DNA of 64,000 nucleotides, from assembly GCA_016903695.1 (NCBI GenBank), contig JADQBB010000006.1, forward strand, positions 1 through 64,000, written 5' to 3'. This document shows positions 8,174 through 16,869 of this stretch, in pieces (position 1 is the first letter of the stretch; every line of letters starts with the position of its first letter). The translations under genes and the position numbers were made by a program. The DNA comes from Chlorogloea purpurea SAG 13.99 (GTDB taxonomy: Bacteria; Cyanobacteriota; Cyanobacteriia; Cyanobacteriales; Microcystaceae). The notes beneath the pieces were generated by a model that had not been told where the DNA came from, ran no database searches, and saw only the letters and a program-made list of their open reading frames with translations.

Positions 8174-9166
8174 ATGGTTATTTCCCTGAAACACCAGCGC
8201 TTCAATATCGGCAAATTAGATAAATCCGAAATAATTCGCCTCTTGCAAGCGCAAGGAGAATTACAACAGGATTTATTCCGGGAAGCGCGAGCCGTCAGAG
8301 AGGAATACGGAGTCGATGAAGTCACTTTAAGAGGAGTGATCGAGATTTCTAATTTCTGTCAAAAAAATTGTGATTACTGTGCTATGCGCGCCTCTAATCC
8401 TAATTTAGAGCGCTACAGATTATCGATCGAAGAAATTTTAAGCATCGTTGACCAGATCAAAGCGGCTAATATCGGTATCGCTTTCTTACAATCGGGTCAA
8501 GACCCCAGAGAGGATGAAATGCTAGAACAGATCATCCCGGAAATTAAAAAGAAAGGCATGGAAGTCCTGCTATGTCTGGGGGAAAAACCGCAAGAAACTT
8601 ACGCTAATTTCGCCCGTCTCGGTGCCGATTCTTATATTCTCAAGTTTGAAACTTCCAGCCCCGATTTATATAAACATATTGCCCATACTCCTTTAGAGAA
8701 ACGTTTGGAATGTGTTAAATCTTTGCAAAATTTAGGTTATCGAGTGGGGACAGGTAATATAGTAGGATTGCCCAATCAAACGCTGGAACATCTAGCCGAT
8801 GATATTTTGTTAGCTCTGTCTATAAAACCTGATTTTGTGAGTTCTTCGCCGTTCATACCCAATCAAGAAACACCCTTGGAAAGTCTTGCTTATGGTAATT
8901 TGAACCTGACCCTCAATACTCTGGCAATCTATAGAATAGCTCTCAAAAACTGCTTGATCCCCTCTGTGAGCGCTTTAGAAAAAACTTACAAGGGCGGGCA
9001 GTTAATGGGACTCAATGCGGGTGCGAATGTTTTAACCATTAATTTTACTCCCGACACATTTCGGAATAAATACGCTATTTACTCGAAACAAAGATTCGTA
9101 GTGAGTTTAGAACACGCATTAAGAACGATCGAGCAGGCGGGCTTAAAAGTAAAATCACCTTTTTAA
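8174..9166 (+). CDS. Radical SAM protein of the HydE/PylB/BioB type
   Basis: 330 residues. The cluster motif is CQKNCDYC (CX3CX2C, about residues 62-69), followed by AMR as in HydE (CxxxCxxCxLR). The barrel and C-terminal BATS-like region (FIPNQETPLES, GQLMGLNAGANVLTINFTP) match the HydE/BioB superfamily. HydE helps assemble the [FeFe]-hydrogenase cofactor and PylB makes methylornithine; neither HydF/HydG nor pyl genes are seen here, so this is an orphan paralogue of unknown substrate. It starts a run of five same-strand genes with small gaps (25, 6 and 56 bases, then an overlap), so it probably acts with the membrane methyltransferase and the following genes. Confidence 0.8.
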   Translation: MVISLKHQRFNIGKLDKSEIIRLLQAQGELQQDLFREARAVREEYGVDEVTLRGVIEISNFCQKNCDYCAMRASNPNLERYRLSIEEILSIVDQIKAANIGIAFLQSGQDPREDEMLEQIIPEIKKKGMEVLLCLGEKPQETYANFARLGADSYILKFETSSPDLYKHIAHTPLEKRLECVKSLQNLGYRVGTGNIVGLPNQTLEHLADDILLALSIKPDFVSSSPFIPNQETPLESLAYGNLNLTLNTLAIYRIALKNCLIPSVSALEKTYKGGQLMGLNAGANVLTINFTPDTFRNKYAIYSKQRFVVSLEHALRTIEQAGLKVKSPF

Positions 9167-9191
9167 TCACTGAAGATTGCACACTTTAACC

Positions 9192-10286
9192 ATGAACAAA
9201 AATTATTGGAAACGGAAAATAAGCCGTCTGTTAATAGGAACAGTTTTAAGCGGTTTCATTCTGATTTTCGGACTATCTCTGAGCTTGAGGGCGGCGGTTA
9301 GAGGCGAAGAAAGCGTTCCCGTCACCTCGAAAATTTCCCTAGTTCACCTCGCTAGTAATGATTCTTTCGACATCACAGAAAATGGGGTGAAAGCGGCTAA
9401 GTTGATGTTAGACGCGATCGATAATAACAATACAGATTCTGCTCTTAAAGCGAGTCAACTTTACACCGAAATTATTTTTAAAGAGAACTTCGGCGGCGAT
9501 TATACGGCCCTACAATGGATGGCCGTATATATGAGCGGCAATTCCGAACAACAGCAGAAAATGCTGAAAGATAAATACGCCGCCAGCTATTATGATTTCT
9601 TTGCGGCTAATAATTTTGCTAATCTACGGGAGTATATCGAACGTAAGTATAAGCTGAAAGAATTCAGCGATCGATATACCGCCCAAGGAAGAGACAGGGA
9701 AGCCTTCCTCGAAGACTTCATCCGTTTTAACAATCCCCGCCGGGAAGAGTGGGAGAAAACTTCTAAAGTTCTAGAGGCGATCGATATAAAACCAGGTGAG
9801 AAGATCATCGACGTGGGTAGTGGCCCCGGCTATTACACCTTTAAATTCTCGGAATTGGTGGGTGATAAGGGGAAAGTTTACGCGGTGGATACGGTACAAA
9901 ATCATCTCGATTACGTTGCTAGAGTCAGCGACAAATACGGGATCAAGAATGTAGAGCCGGTGAAGACCGATGGGGTACTGTTAGGGGTCACGGGGGAAGG
10001 GGCCGATCGAGCTTTCATGTGTTCTCTATATCACATTATTTACACAGTGTCAAGAGAAGGCGTGCAAGAAAAATATATCAACAGTATCAAGCAAGCCTTG
10101 AAGCCAGGTGGACAATTCATCATCGTCGATAACGCACCGGTAGACGAAGGGAAAACCCTTCCCTATCAGGGGCCCCATATAGCTAAAGAGTTAATCATCG
10201 GGCAATTAAAATACTACGGTTTCGAGTTAGAGAAAGAATACGCGTTCATCCCCCAGAGATATATTCTCGTGTTCAAAAAAGCCTAA
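9192..10286 (+). CDS. Membrane-anchored class I SAM methyltransferase
   Basis: About 364 residues from the ATG at 9192 (an in-frame TTG lies 15 bases earlier). Residues 8-35 form a signal anchor (LLIGTVLSGFILIFGLSLSL). A helical region of about 150 residues follows that I do not recognise, then the methyltransferase fold: IIDVGSGPGYYTF is motif I, VYAVDTVQNHLDYV motif II, ALKPGGQFIIVDN motif III. It resembles the anchored methyltransferase at 2005-2754 in layout, but is longer. Lies 25 bases after the HydE-like gene and 6 before the EamA gene. Substrate unknown; a lipid or envelope substrate is suggested by the anchor and neighbours. Confidence 0.75.
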   Translation: MNKNYWKRKISRLLIGTVLSGFILIFGLSLSLRAAVRGEESVPVTSKISLVHLASNDSFDITENGVKAAKLMLDAIDNNNTDSALKASQLYTEIIFKENFGGDYTALQWMAVYMSGNSEQQQKMLKDKYAASYYDFFAANNFANLREYIERKYKLKEFSDRYTAQGRDREAFLEDFIRFNNPRREEWEKTSKVLEAIDIKPGEKIIDVGSGPGYYTFKFSELVGDKGKVYAVDTVQNHLDYVARVSDKYGIKNVEPVKTDGVLLGVTGEGADRAFMCSLYHIIYTVSREGVQEKYINSIKQALKPGGQFIIVDNAPVDEGKTLPYQGPHIAKELIIGQLKYYGFELEKEYAFIPQRYILVFKKA

Positions 10287-10292
10287 AAACTC

Positions 10293-11174
10293 ATGGATGG
10301 CAAGATAATCGGCATGACGGCAGCTTTGGGGTCAGCAGCATCTTGGGCTGTCGGTTCTATCTTATTTAAGGGTTTGGGTGAACATTTATCACCCTTGGCT
10401 ATGACTTTAGCTAAAGGTATAGCCAGTATATTCTTAATCGCCCTGATGTTGACCATTACCGGCACGACCGCCGTTGAAACCCGAACCACCCTTTTGTTAA
10501 TCGCCAGCGGTTTACTGGGCATCGCTTTAGGAGATAGTTTTTTCTTCGCCGCCTTACAGGATTTAAGCCCTCATATTCTTATCGTATTATTAATGTTCGG
10601 GCAAGTATTCACGGCTTTACTGGCGGTGATATTTTTGGGGGAAATGCCTTCCCTCACGGCTTGGCTGGGTATCGCCCTAGTTATTAGCGGCATCTTTTTA
10701 GTTTTATTTTCCGGCGTAACCCAAAAAATTCAAGGCTTTAGATTACGGGGGGTTATCTTCGGCCTGTTATCGGTAGCCTGTATGTCGATTTCGATCATCA
10801 TCGCTAAACCGGCTTTAGAGTCAGTTTCGGCCATGCAAGCGCTGTTTATCAGGATGTTGGCGGGCACTTTAGGGATATTAGTTTTCGGTGCCGCGAGAGG
10901 ACAGATAAGCGGTTGGATGAGTCCCTTTAAACAAAGGAAATTATTGATGAATTTTCTTCTCTCCGTCTGCGTGATTACCTTCGGCGGCTTCTGGTTGTCT
11001 TTAGTGGCGATTAAATACGTGGATGTGACTATAGCTAATACTCTAGCTTCTACCGAGCCTTTATTCGTCCTGCCCCTAACAGCTATCTTCCTGAAAGAGA
11101 AAATCACTGCAAAAGCGATTATCGGCACTATCATCACGGTTATGGGCATAATCTTAATCTGCTTTTCTTACTAA
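10293..11174 (+). CDS. EamA/DMT family transporter
   Basis: 293 residues with about ten hydrophobic helices in two EamA repeats. Each repeat ends with the typical FLGEMPSLTAWLGIALVISGI and FLKEKITAKAIIGTIITVMGI pattern. This superfamily exports amino acids, nucleotide sugars, lipids or other small metabolites. The gene begins 6 bases after the anchored methyltransferase, and asnB follows after 56 bases, so it may carry a product or intermediate of that pathway. The substrate cannot be predicted. Confidence 0.85.
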   Translation: MDGKIIGMTAALGSAASWAVGSILFKGLGEHLSPLAMTLAKGIASIFLIALMLTITGTTAVETRTTLLLIASGLLGIALGDSFFFAALQDLSPHILIVLLMFGQVFTALLAVIFLGEMPSLTAWLGIALVISGIFLVLFSGVTQKIQGFRLRGVIFGLLSVACMSISIIIAKPALESVSAMQALFIRMLAGTLGILVFGAARGQISGWMSPFKQRKLLMNFLLSVCVITFGGFWLSLVAIKYVDVTIANTLASTEPLFVLPLTAIFLKEKITAKAIIGTIITVMGIILICFSY

Positions 11175-11230
11175 TTCGGCCGCAAAAAAACAGCAATGAT
11201 AGAATAACGAAACTCTATCAAACCTGAAAA

Positions 11231-13168
11231 ATGTGTGGCATCGTCGGCATCTGGCAAACTTCTCCTGAAAATTCGATCGAAGATCTAACATCATCAATCT
11301 CCCAGATGTCGGCTACCCTCATCCATAGAGGCCCCGATGATGGTGGCATCTGGATAGATGAAACCCTGGGGATAGCTTTAGGCCATCGCCGTCTCTCGAT
11401 TCTGGATTTATCACCCCAGGGACATCAACCCATGATCTCGGCGGACGGGCGCTATATTATTGTATTCAACGGGGAAATATATAATTTTTTAGATCTGAGA
11501 GGGCAACTAGGGCGACACTGTAAATTTCGTGGTCATTCCGATACAGAGGTGTTATTAGAGGCTTTTTCTCTCTGGGGAATAGAAGCGACTTTAAAACAAG
11601 CCCTAGGAATGTTCGCCTTCGCGTTATGGGATAAACAAGAAAAATTTTTGTACTTGGGGCGAGATAGAATGGGCGAGAAACCTCTATACTACGGTTGGAT
11701 CGATCGTACTTTCGTTTTCGCTTCCGAGTTAAAAGCTATTAAAGCTTATGGGCGATTCCAACCGGCAATCGATCGTGATGCTTTAGGGTTATTCCTTCAA
11801 TACGGTTATATACCCGCACCCCATTCTATCTACGAAGGCATCAGTAAATTAATTCCTGGTACTGTGTTGCGGATTGAAAACGATCGAGCTTCATCTACTT
11901 CTGTATATTGGAGTAGTAGGGAAATTGCCAGCCACGGTATTAATAACCCTTTTGTAGGATCACAAACAGAAGCGATTAACTCCCTAGAATCTCTCCTGAC
12001 AGAGGTTATCACACAACAGAAAATTGCTGATGTGCCTCTCGGCGCTTTTCTGTCCGGGGGGATAGATTCTTCTCTCGTGGTGGCCCTGCTACAAAAAGTT
12101 AGTAATCAGAAGGTGAAAACTTTTACTATCGGTTTCTCCGAGAGAGAATATGATGAGGCCCAGTATGCGGCTAAAGTTGCCCGTCATCTGGGGTGTGATC
12201 ATACCGAGATGTATATTAACTCGAAAAGTGCGATCGATGTTATTCCCCTTCTGCCCCGTCTCTATGATGAACCTTTCGCCGATGCTTCCGCTATCCCTAC
12301 TTTTCTCGTTTCCCAACTGGCCAGGCAAGGAGTGACGGTATGTTTATCGGGAGACGGGGGCGATGAATTATTCGGCGGCTATTCTCAATATCTCTGGGGA
12401 CGAAAAATCTGGGGCGTTATCGGTAAGATTCCTCTGCCCCCCCGTCAATTGGTTTCCTGCGGTATATATACCGCATCGAGTCGGAGATGGAATCAATTAA
12501 CCCGGTTGTTACCCCTATCGGCTTTTAAATATTTTCCCGCCGGGGATAGTCTCTATCGTCTAGCGGGAGTACTGTCTCAAAAGCAACCTCTAGGAATCTA
12601 TCATTACCTCATGTGTCAGTGGCAGAATCCCGAATCTGTAGTGATAGGGATGAAGGAAACGAAGACTATCTTCAATGATTTATCTCTATCGATAGATGCG
12701 GATTTATTACAGCAGATGATGTATGTGGATACGATGACGGGATTACCCGATGGCATTTTAGTCAAGGTGGATAGGGCGACGATGGGAAACTCTTTAGAGT
12801 CCCGGATTCCTTTTTTAGACCCTAGAATATTTGAGTTCGCTTGGTCTCTACCTCCAGAAATGAAAGTGAGGGGCGATAGGGGTAAATGGATATTGAGACA
12901 GTTACTCTCTCGTTATATCCCCGGAGAGTTAATCGATAGACCGAAACAGGGTTTTGGGATTCCCCTCGCCGATTGGTTACGATCGGAACAATTGCGACCT
13001 TGGGGCGACTATTTATTAAGCGAGGAGCGACTGTTAGCCGGGGGGTTCTTTTACCCTAGGCCGATCGTGGAGAAATGGCAAGAACATCGATCGGGGCGTT
13101 ATAACTGGCATAGACTTTTATGGCCTGTCCTCATGTTTCAAGCGTGGCTGAATGAAAACCCTTTATGA
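11231..13168 (+). CDS. asnB: Asparagine synthase-type glutamine amidotransferase (AsnB)
   Basis: 645 residues. The class II glutaminase domain begins MCGIVGIW with Cys2 as the processed nucleophile, and shows HRGPDDGG, GHRRLSI and FNGEIYN. The synthetase domain carries the PP-loop FLSGGIDSSLV and LSGDGGDELFGGY. The classic reaction is ATP-dependent amidation of aspartate. Long AsnB homologues in sugar or lipid clusters can instead amidate other acids, and here the stop codon overlaps the start of a lipid-type glycosyltransferase (ATGA), which makes a dedicated role plausible. Activity of the fold is confident, the substrate is not. Confidence 0.88.
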   Translation: MCGIVGIWQTSPENSIEDLTSSISQMSATLIHRGPDDGGIWIDETLGIALGHRRLSILDLSPQGHQPMISADGRYIIVFNGEIYNFLDLRGQLGRHCKFRGHSDTEVLLEAFSLWGIEATLKQALGMFAFALWDKQEKFLYLGRDRMGEKPLYYGWIDRTFVFASELKAIKAYGRFQPAIDRDALGLFLQYGYIPAPHSIYEGISKLIPGTVLRIENDRASSTSVYWSSREIASHGINNPFVGSQTEAINSLESLLTEVITQQKIADVPLGAFLSGGIDSSLVVALLQKVSNQKVKTFTIGFSEREYDEAQYAAKVARHLGCDHTEMYINSKSAIDVIPLLPRLYDEPFADASAIPTFLVSQLARQGVTVCLSGDGGDELFGGYSQYLWGRKIWGVIGKIPLPPRQLVSCGIYTASSRRWNQLTRLLPLSAFKYFPAGDSLYRLAGVLSQKQPLGIYHYLMCQWQNPESVVIGMKETKTIFNDLSLSIDADLLQQMMYVDTMTGLPDGILVKVDRATMGNSLESRIPFLDPRIFEFAWSLPPEMKVRGDRGKWILRQLLSRYIPGELIDRPKQGFGIPLADWLRSEQLRPWGDYLLSEERLLAGGFFYPRPIVEKWQEHRSGRYNWHRLLWPVLMFQAWLNENPL

Positions 13169-14298
13169 TTTTAGAAATCCTTTTATTTTTACTGATTGTA
13201 GCGGGTGGGGTGTTTTATATCGCCTGCGGTCTCTGTACTTTAAAATTTCCCGATAGTCATCACACCGTATCTAATAATGAGCCGGTATCTATCCTCATAC
13301 CCGTATGTGGGGTTGATAGCGCAGCCCTGGGTAATTGGACATCTTTCTGTACCCAGGATTACCCGGAATACGAAGTGTTATTCGGGGTCAAAGATAACGA
13401 CGATGCGGCTATACCCATCCTACGCGATATAGTGGCTCGTTTCCCAGAAAAAGCCCGATTGTTCGTTGATTTACCCCCGAAAGGTATCAACTATCAAATC
13501 AGTAACCTCATGTATCTATTAGATAATGCTAAATACGATTTAATCATCCTCGCTGATAGCGATATAGAAGTTACACCCGATTATTTAAAAACCCTTACTA
13601 TCCCCTTTAGTGATCCTAATATCGGTGTGGTAACATGCGGTTATGCGGATCATCAGCCTAAATTTATCGGTGCTGCTTTAGCATCATTAGGCAGGTGTGT
13701 AGATTTCTTACCCAGTGTGTTAGTCGCCCGTTTTCTCGATAAAGGAATGACTTTCGCCCTCGGCCCGACTATCGCCATTCGCAAAACTGTAGTCAATAAA
13801 TTCGGTGGTTTACAACAGGTAGTCAACCGAATCGGCTCTGATTATAACATAGGTAAAATGGCTACCGAGGCAGGGTATAAAGTGGAGTTATCCCAGTATA
13901 TTCTTAATAACGATTGCGGGGGTGATAGCCCTTGGGATGTGTTTAAACGCGAGTTAAGATGGGCGCGCACTATCAGGATGAATCGGGGTAAAGATTACTA
14001 CGGCTTGCTATTTACCTACGGCACTGTTTACAGTTTATTTCTATTATTAATATCCGGCTTCTCCCCCTATGCTATTTATCTTTCTGCCGTCGTATTAAAT
14101 TTGAGATTAATACAAGCTAGCGTTGCTATTTATCGTTTTGGTTGTCCCCATTTAACCCTGTGGTTATGGTTATTGCCCCTACGGGATGCCATGAGTTTTT
14201 TGATCTGGTTATGGGGCGCTTTCGGCAATAAAGTTTATTGGCGGGGGCGCATTTTAGAAATCGGTGACAGGGGTCAATTATCAGAGGCACGAGATTAA
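13165..14298 (+). CDS. Membrane glycosyltransferase family 2 (ceramide glucosyltransferase/HpnI-like)
   Basis: 377 residues. An N-terminal membrane segment (LEILLFLLIVAGGVFYIACG) precedes the GT-A domain: VSILIPVCG opening, TQDYPEYEVLFGV, the DxD-like LADSDIEV, TFALGPTIAIRK, and RELRWARTIR resembling the acceptor (Q/R)xxRW motif. Two or three helices follow at the C-terminus. The arrangement matches the GT21 ceramide glucosyltransferase and hopanoid HpnI group, which add a sugar to a membrane lipid on the cytoplasmic face. The start overlaps the asnB stop by 4 bases, indicating coupled translation. The acceptor here is unknown. Confidence 0.83.
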   Translation: MILEILLFLLIVAGGVFYIACGLCTLKFPDSHHTVSNNEPVSILIPVCGVDSAALGNWTSFCTQDYPEYEVLFGVKDNDDAAIPILRDIVARFPEKARLFVDLPPKGINYQISNLMYLLDNAKYDLIILADSDIEVTPDYLKTLTIPFSDPNIGVVTCGYADHQPKFIGAALASLGRCVDFLPSVLVARFLDKGMTFALGPTIAIRKTVVNKFGGLQQVVNRIGSDYNIGKMATEAGYKVELSQYILNNDCGGDSPWDVFKRELRWARTIRMNRGKDYYGLLFTYGTVYSLFLLLISGFSPYAIYLSAVVLNLRLIQASVAIYRFGCPHLTLWLWLLPLRDAMSFLIWLWGAFGNKVYWRGRILEIGDRGQLSEARD

Positions 14299-14306
14299 TC
14301 CCAAAG

Positions 14307-14335
14307 AAAAAAGGGTTAACCGAGTTGGTCAACCC
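14307..14335 (-). terminator. Rho-independent terminator of ycf35
   Basis: On the minus strand GGGTTGACC (14335-14327) pairs with GGTTAACCC (14321-14313) around AACTC, 8 of 9 pairs, followed directly by six T. It lies 27 bases after the ycf35 stop codon and faces the end of the convergent glycosyltransferase gene. Confidence 0.8.
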
Positions 14336-14361
14336 CTAGGCTTGGGAACGCGCTTTAATTC

Positions 14362-14715
14362 TTAGCTTTGAACAACTAGCTTAACGTTAGCGTTCTGTAA
14401 ACCACGCTGTTTGACTTCAGATAAGGTTTTATTAACAGCGTATTTTTGATTGATAGAATTGATTAATTCTGTTTGGTTATGTTTTTTAGCAACACCCCAC
14501 AGGTCAGCGATAAGGTCGAAGGTGCCGTCACTGTTACGAGACCAACCTAAATCGTATTCGCCTTCTAAAACTGCTACGATGTCGGCGCGGATGCGTTGAC
14601 CATTGTAACCACGAACATCAGCTTCGGTTTTAACGTTAATGCCGAGGTCGCGTAAAGAAGACTTGAGGATTTCGGATTCGGTGATCTTGGTACGTAAAGT
14701 GCTGAAATGAGACAT
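14362..14715 (-). CDS. ycf35: Ycf35 / DUF1257 protein
   Basis: 117 residues, MSHFSTLRTKI at the start, then an all-alpha/beta fold typical of DUF1257 (SLRDLGINVK, RIRADIVAVLEGEYDLGWSRN, QKYAVNKTL). The family is conserved in cyanobacteria and red-algal plastids with no firm function. The in-frame TTG at 14730 is rejected as start because it lies inside the GGAGG ribosome-binding sequence that serves the ATG at 14715. A clear terminator follows at 14307-14335. The 143 bases upstream, before ycf46 ends, contain two hairpins but no gene. Confidence 0.92.
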   Translation of the reverse strand: MSHFSTLRTKITESEILKSSLRDLGINVKTEADVRGYNGQRIRADIVAVLEGEYDLGWSRNSDGTFDLIADLWGVAKKHNQTELINSINQKYAVNKTLSEVKQRGLQNANVKLVVQS

Positions 14716-14858
14716 CGGAATTTCCTCCAATAGATAAGAATTACAACAACAAATCGAGAGTTAAGATGTGCCGTCTCTAAAAGAGTTGGCGGCTTTTTTT
14801 ATCATACTGCTAGTCTTGTGACTAGCCTTTCTGCCCTTTGGGAGCGGGAGAAAGTCTG

Positions 14859-16382
14859 TTAGAACTCCATTCGCTGATATTCAGCGACGGAGGCTGACGC
14901 AGGCCGGGCGCGTTGTCTCGCCCAATCACGTAGGGCTGTGACCTGTTCAGTCATGGTGCGCGATAGAGGTAAGGTGGATTTAATAGCGGCGATGATGTCG
15001 AGTTGGGTGAACTCTCTATCTTGGGCGAATGCCTCGTACATGGCGGCTATTAAGGCTTGTTCTATCTCGGCACCGGAAAAACCATCGGATACTGTAGCTA
15101 ACTGCTCTAAATCGAAGCGCGATATGTCAGAGCGACGTTTGCTAAGGTGTATCGTGAAAATATCTTGTCTTTCTTCCGGGGTGGGTAAGTCCACGAAGAA
15201 GATCTCGTCGAATCGTCCTTTGCGGAGGAATTCCCCTGGTAAGCGTTCAATCCGGTTGGCGGTGGCCATGACGAATACCGGTGAGGTTTTTTCTTGCATC
15301 CAAGTCAGGAAGGAACCGAATATTCTGCTAGATGTGCCTCCGTCGGAATCACCAGACCCTGCACCTCCTGCGAATGCTTTATCTAGTTCGTCGATGAACA
15401 GGATGGCGGGCGATATGGATTCGGCTGTTTTTAAAGCGTTGCGTAAATTGGCTTCGCTTCTGCCTACCATCGAACCGTCGTAGACTCTGCCCATGTCCAG
15501 GCGCAGTAGGGGTAATCCCCAAAGTCGGGCGGTGGTTTTGGCTATGAGAGATTTTCCGCAGCCTGGCACTCCTAATATGAGCATCCCTTTCGGTTGGGGT
15601 AAGCCATACTCTCTGGCTCGTTCGGTAAAGGCGTTAGAGCGCTGTTTTAGCCATTTTTTGAGTTCTTCTAGACCACCTACCGAGTTGAGGGTTTGGTCTT
15701 CTTCGATGTACTCTAAAATTCCGTTGCGGCGGATGAGCTGTTTTTTCTCCGAGAGAACCACGTCTACTTCTTCTTCGCTCAGTTGACCGGCTTTGACGTA
15801 AGCTTTTCTATAAACTTTTTCGGCTTCGTCTTTGGTCAGTCCCAAGGCTGCTTTCAGTAGTTTTTCCCTCGTTTCCGTGGTGGTGCGCCGATTTTTGATT
15901 TTGTCTAACTGGATGCTGAGAACTTGATTGAGTTCGCTTAAGTCCGGTAAGGCAAAGTCCAGCATTACCACGTCTTTCTCTAACTCCAAGGGTATCTCCT
16001 GTAAGGGGGACATCAAGATAATGATCTTTTCTGTTCCTTTGAATTGAGCGATCGCATCTCTCAACCACCTGGTCACTGGGGGTGAGGTGATGAATGGATG
16101 TAAGTCCTTGAATACATAAATCCCAGGGTCTTTTTGTCTTACCGTCCACTCGATCGCTGCTTCTGGCGATACTGTATTGTGTTGGGTTGTCTGCCGGGGC
16201 TGTCCATACTCTACAATCCCATGGGTGACAGTCCAAAGATACACCTTTCTTGCCTGTGAGCCAGACTGGAGATTGGCCTGTGCTATCCTAGATATTGCTT
16301 GCTCTGCTCTTTCTTCCTCTGATGTTACGAGGTAGATAAGAGGATATTGAGCCTGTATTAGTATGTTTAGCTCCTCTTTCAT
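14859..16382 (-). CDS. ycf46: Ycf46 family AAA+ ATPase
   Basis: 507 residues. The N-terminal half (residues 1-250) starts LNILIQAQYPLIYLVTSEEER, typical of Ycf46. The AAA+ module has Walker A GVPGCGKS, Walker B AILFIDELDKAF, sensor 1 ATANR and the arginine-finger region FLRKGRFDEIFFVDLP, with a C-terminal lid EIEQALIAAMYEAF. The family is found in cyanobacteria and plastids and has been linked to inorganic-carbon use, but the mechanism is unclear. A ribbon-helix-helix gene lies 55 bases upstream on the same strand, so both may be co-transcribed. Confidence 0.92.
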   Translation of the reverse strand: MKEELNILIQAQYPLIYLVTSEEERAEQAISRIAQANLQSGSQARKVYLWTVTHGIVEYGQPRQTTQHNTVSPEAAIEWTVRQKDPGIYVFKDLHPFITSPPVTRWLRDAIAQFKGTEKIIILMSPLQEIPLELEKDVVMLDFALPDLSELNQVLSIQLDKIKNRRTTTETREKLLKAALGLTKDEAEKVYRKAYVKAGQLSEEEVDVVLSEKKQLIRRNGILEYIEEDQTLNSVGGLEELKKWLKQRSNAFTERAREYGLPQPKGMLILGVPGCGKSLIAKTTARLWGLPLLRLDMGRVYDGSMVGRSEANLRNALKTAESISPAILFIDELDKAFAGGAGSGDSDGGTSSRIFGSFLTWMQEKTSPVFVMATANRIERLPGEFLRKGRFDEIFFVDLPTPEERQDIFTIHLSKRRSDISRFDLEQLATVSDGFSGAEIEQALIAAMYEAFAQDREFTQLDIIAAIKSTLPLSRTMTEQVTALRDWARQRARPASASVAEYQRMEF

Positions 16383-16437
16383 GGCTTCGACCCTTATTTA
16401 CTAGCGTTTTTTCGGTTCGTCTGTCCTTGACCCCGGT

Positions 16438-16779
16438 TTAGCAAGGAACTAATTCGGCTGTATCTGCACTTGCCACACTTCCCGTTTCTGGTACTAAGTC
16501 GTATTCTTCAGTTACTATCGCTGGTTGGGGTTTCAGTGAGACTATTCGATCGTTCCGCATCACCAATGATGTTTCACATTCTGGGCAGGTATGCACCTGA
16601 TGTGTCCTTCCATAGTTCGCTGACTCTATCTCTTCTACCTTTTCCGGGTACTTGAGATAAAATTCGATCGCTTTTTCTACTATCCCTGACATCGATTCTT
16701 CATCAATGGCAGCTTTGATTTTTAACTGACGATGGATTCCAGGAGGAAGGTATAGTGTGACCTTTTGCTTGTCTTGCAT
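16438..16779 (-). CDS. Ribbon-helix-helix protein with C-terminal zinc-ribbon-like pair
   Basis: 113 residues. Residues 1-45 (QKVTLYLPPGIHRQLKIKAA then SMSGIVEKAIEFYL) form a classic ribbon-helix-helix DNA-binding fold as in CopG/Arc antitoxins. A HTCPECETSLVMRN segment follows, which may hold a metal with only one CxxC visible, and then an unstructured tail. It lies immediately upstream of ycf46 on the same strand. A TACCCGGGTA palindrome 17 bases before its start could be its operator. Autoregulation is inference. No toxin partner is adjacent. Confidence 0.65.
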   Translation of the reverse strand: MQDKQKVTLYLPPGIHRQLKIKAAIDEESMSGIVEKAIEFYLKYPEKVEEIESANYGRTHQVHTCPECETSLVMRNDRIVSLKPQPAIVTEEYDLVPETGSVASADTAELVPC

Positions 16780-16796
16780 ATCACTTAAATGTGTTT

Positions 16797-16806
16797 TACC
16801 CGGGTA
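16797..16806. promoter_or_regulatory. TACCCGGGTA palindrome, possible operator of the ribbon-helix-helix gene
   Basis: A perfect 10-base palindrome lies 17 bases before the start codon of the ribbon-helix-helix gene, where an autoregulatory operator would sit. Short palindromes occur by chance, so this is only a candidate. Confidence 0.25.
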
Positions 16807-16869
16807 CTTGTTATTACCTTATCCTCTGCGCCCTTTTTCTGTCAAGCTGTCATAGCGTTTTGACGGCAT

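Noticed and set aside
14770-14800. GCCG...CGGC hairpin followed by seven T on the plus strand
   Set aside because: It faces no plus-strand gene that needs a terminator, and the stem is bulged. It could only stop antisense transcription through ycf35.
14809-14826. GCTAGTC-GACTAGC hairpin after ycf46
   Set aside because: No T run on the minus strand; possible mRNA end structure but not assigned as terminator.
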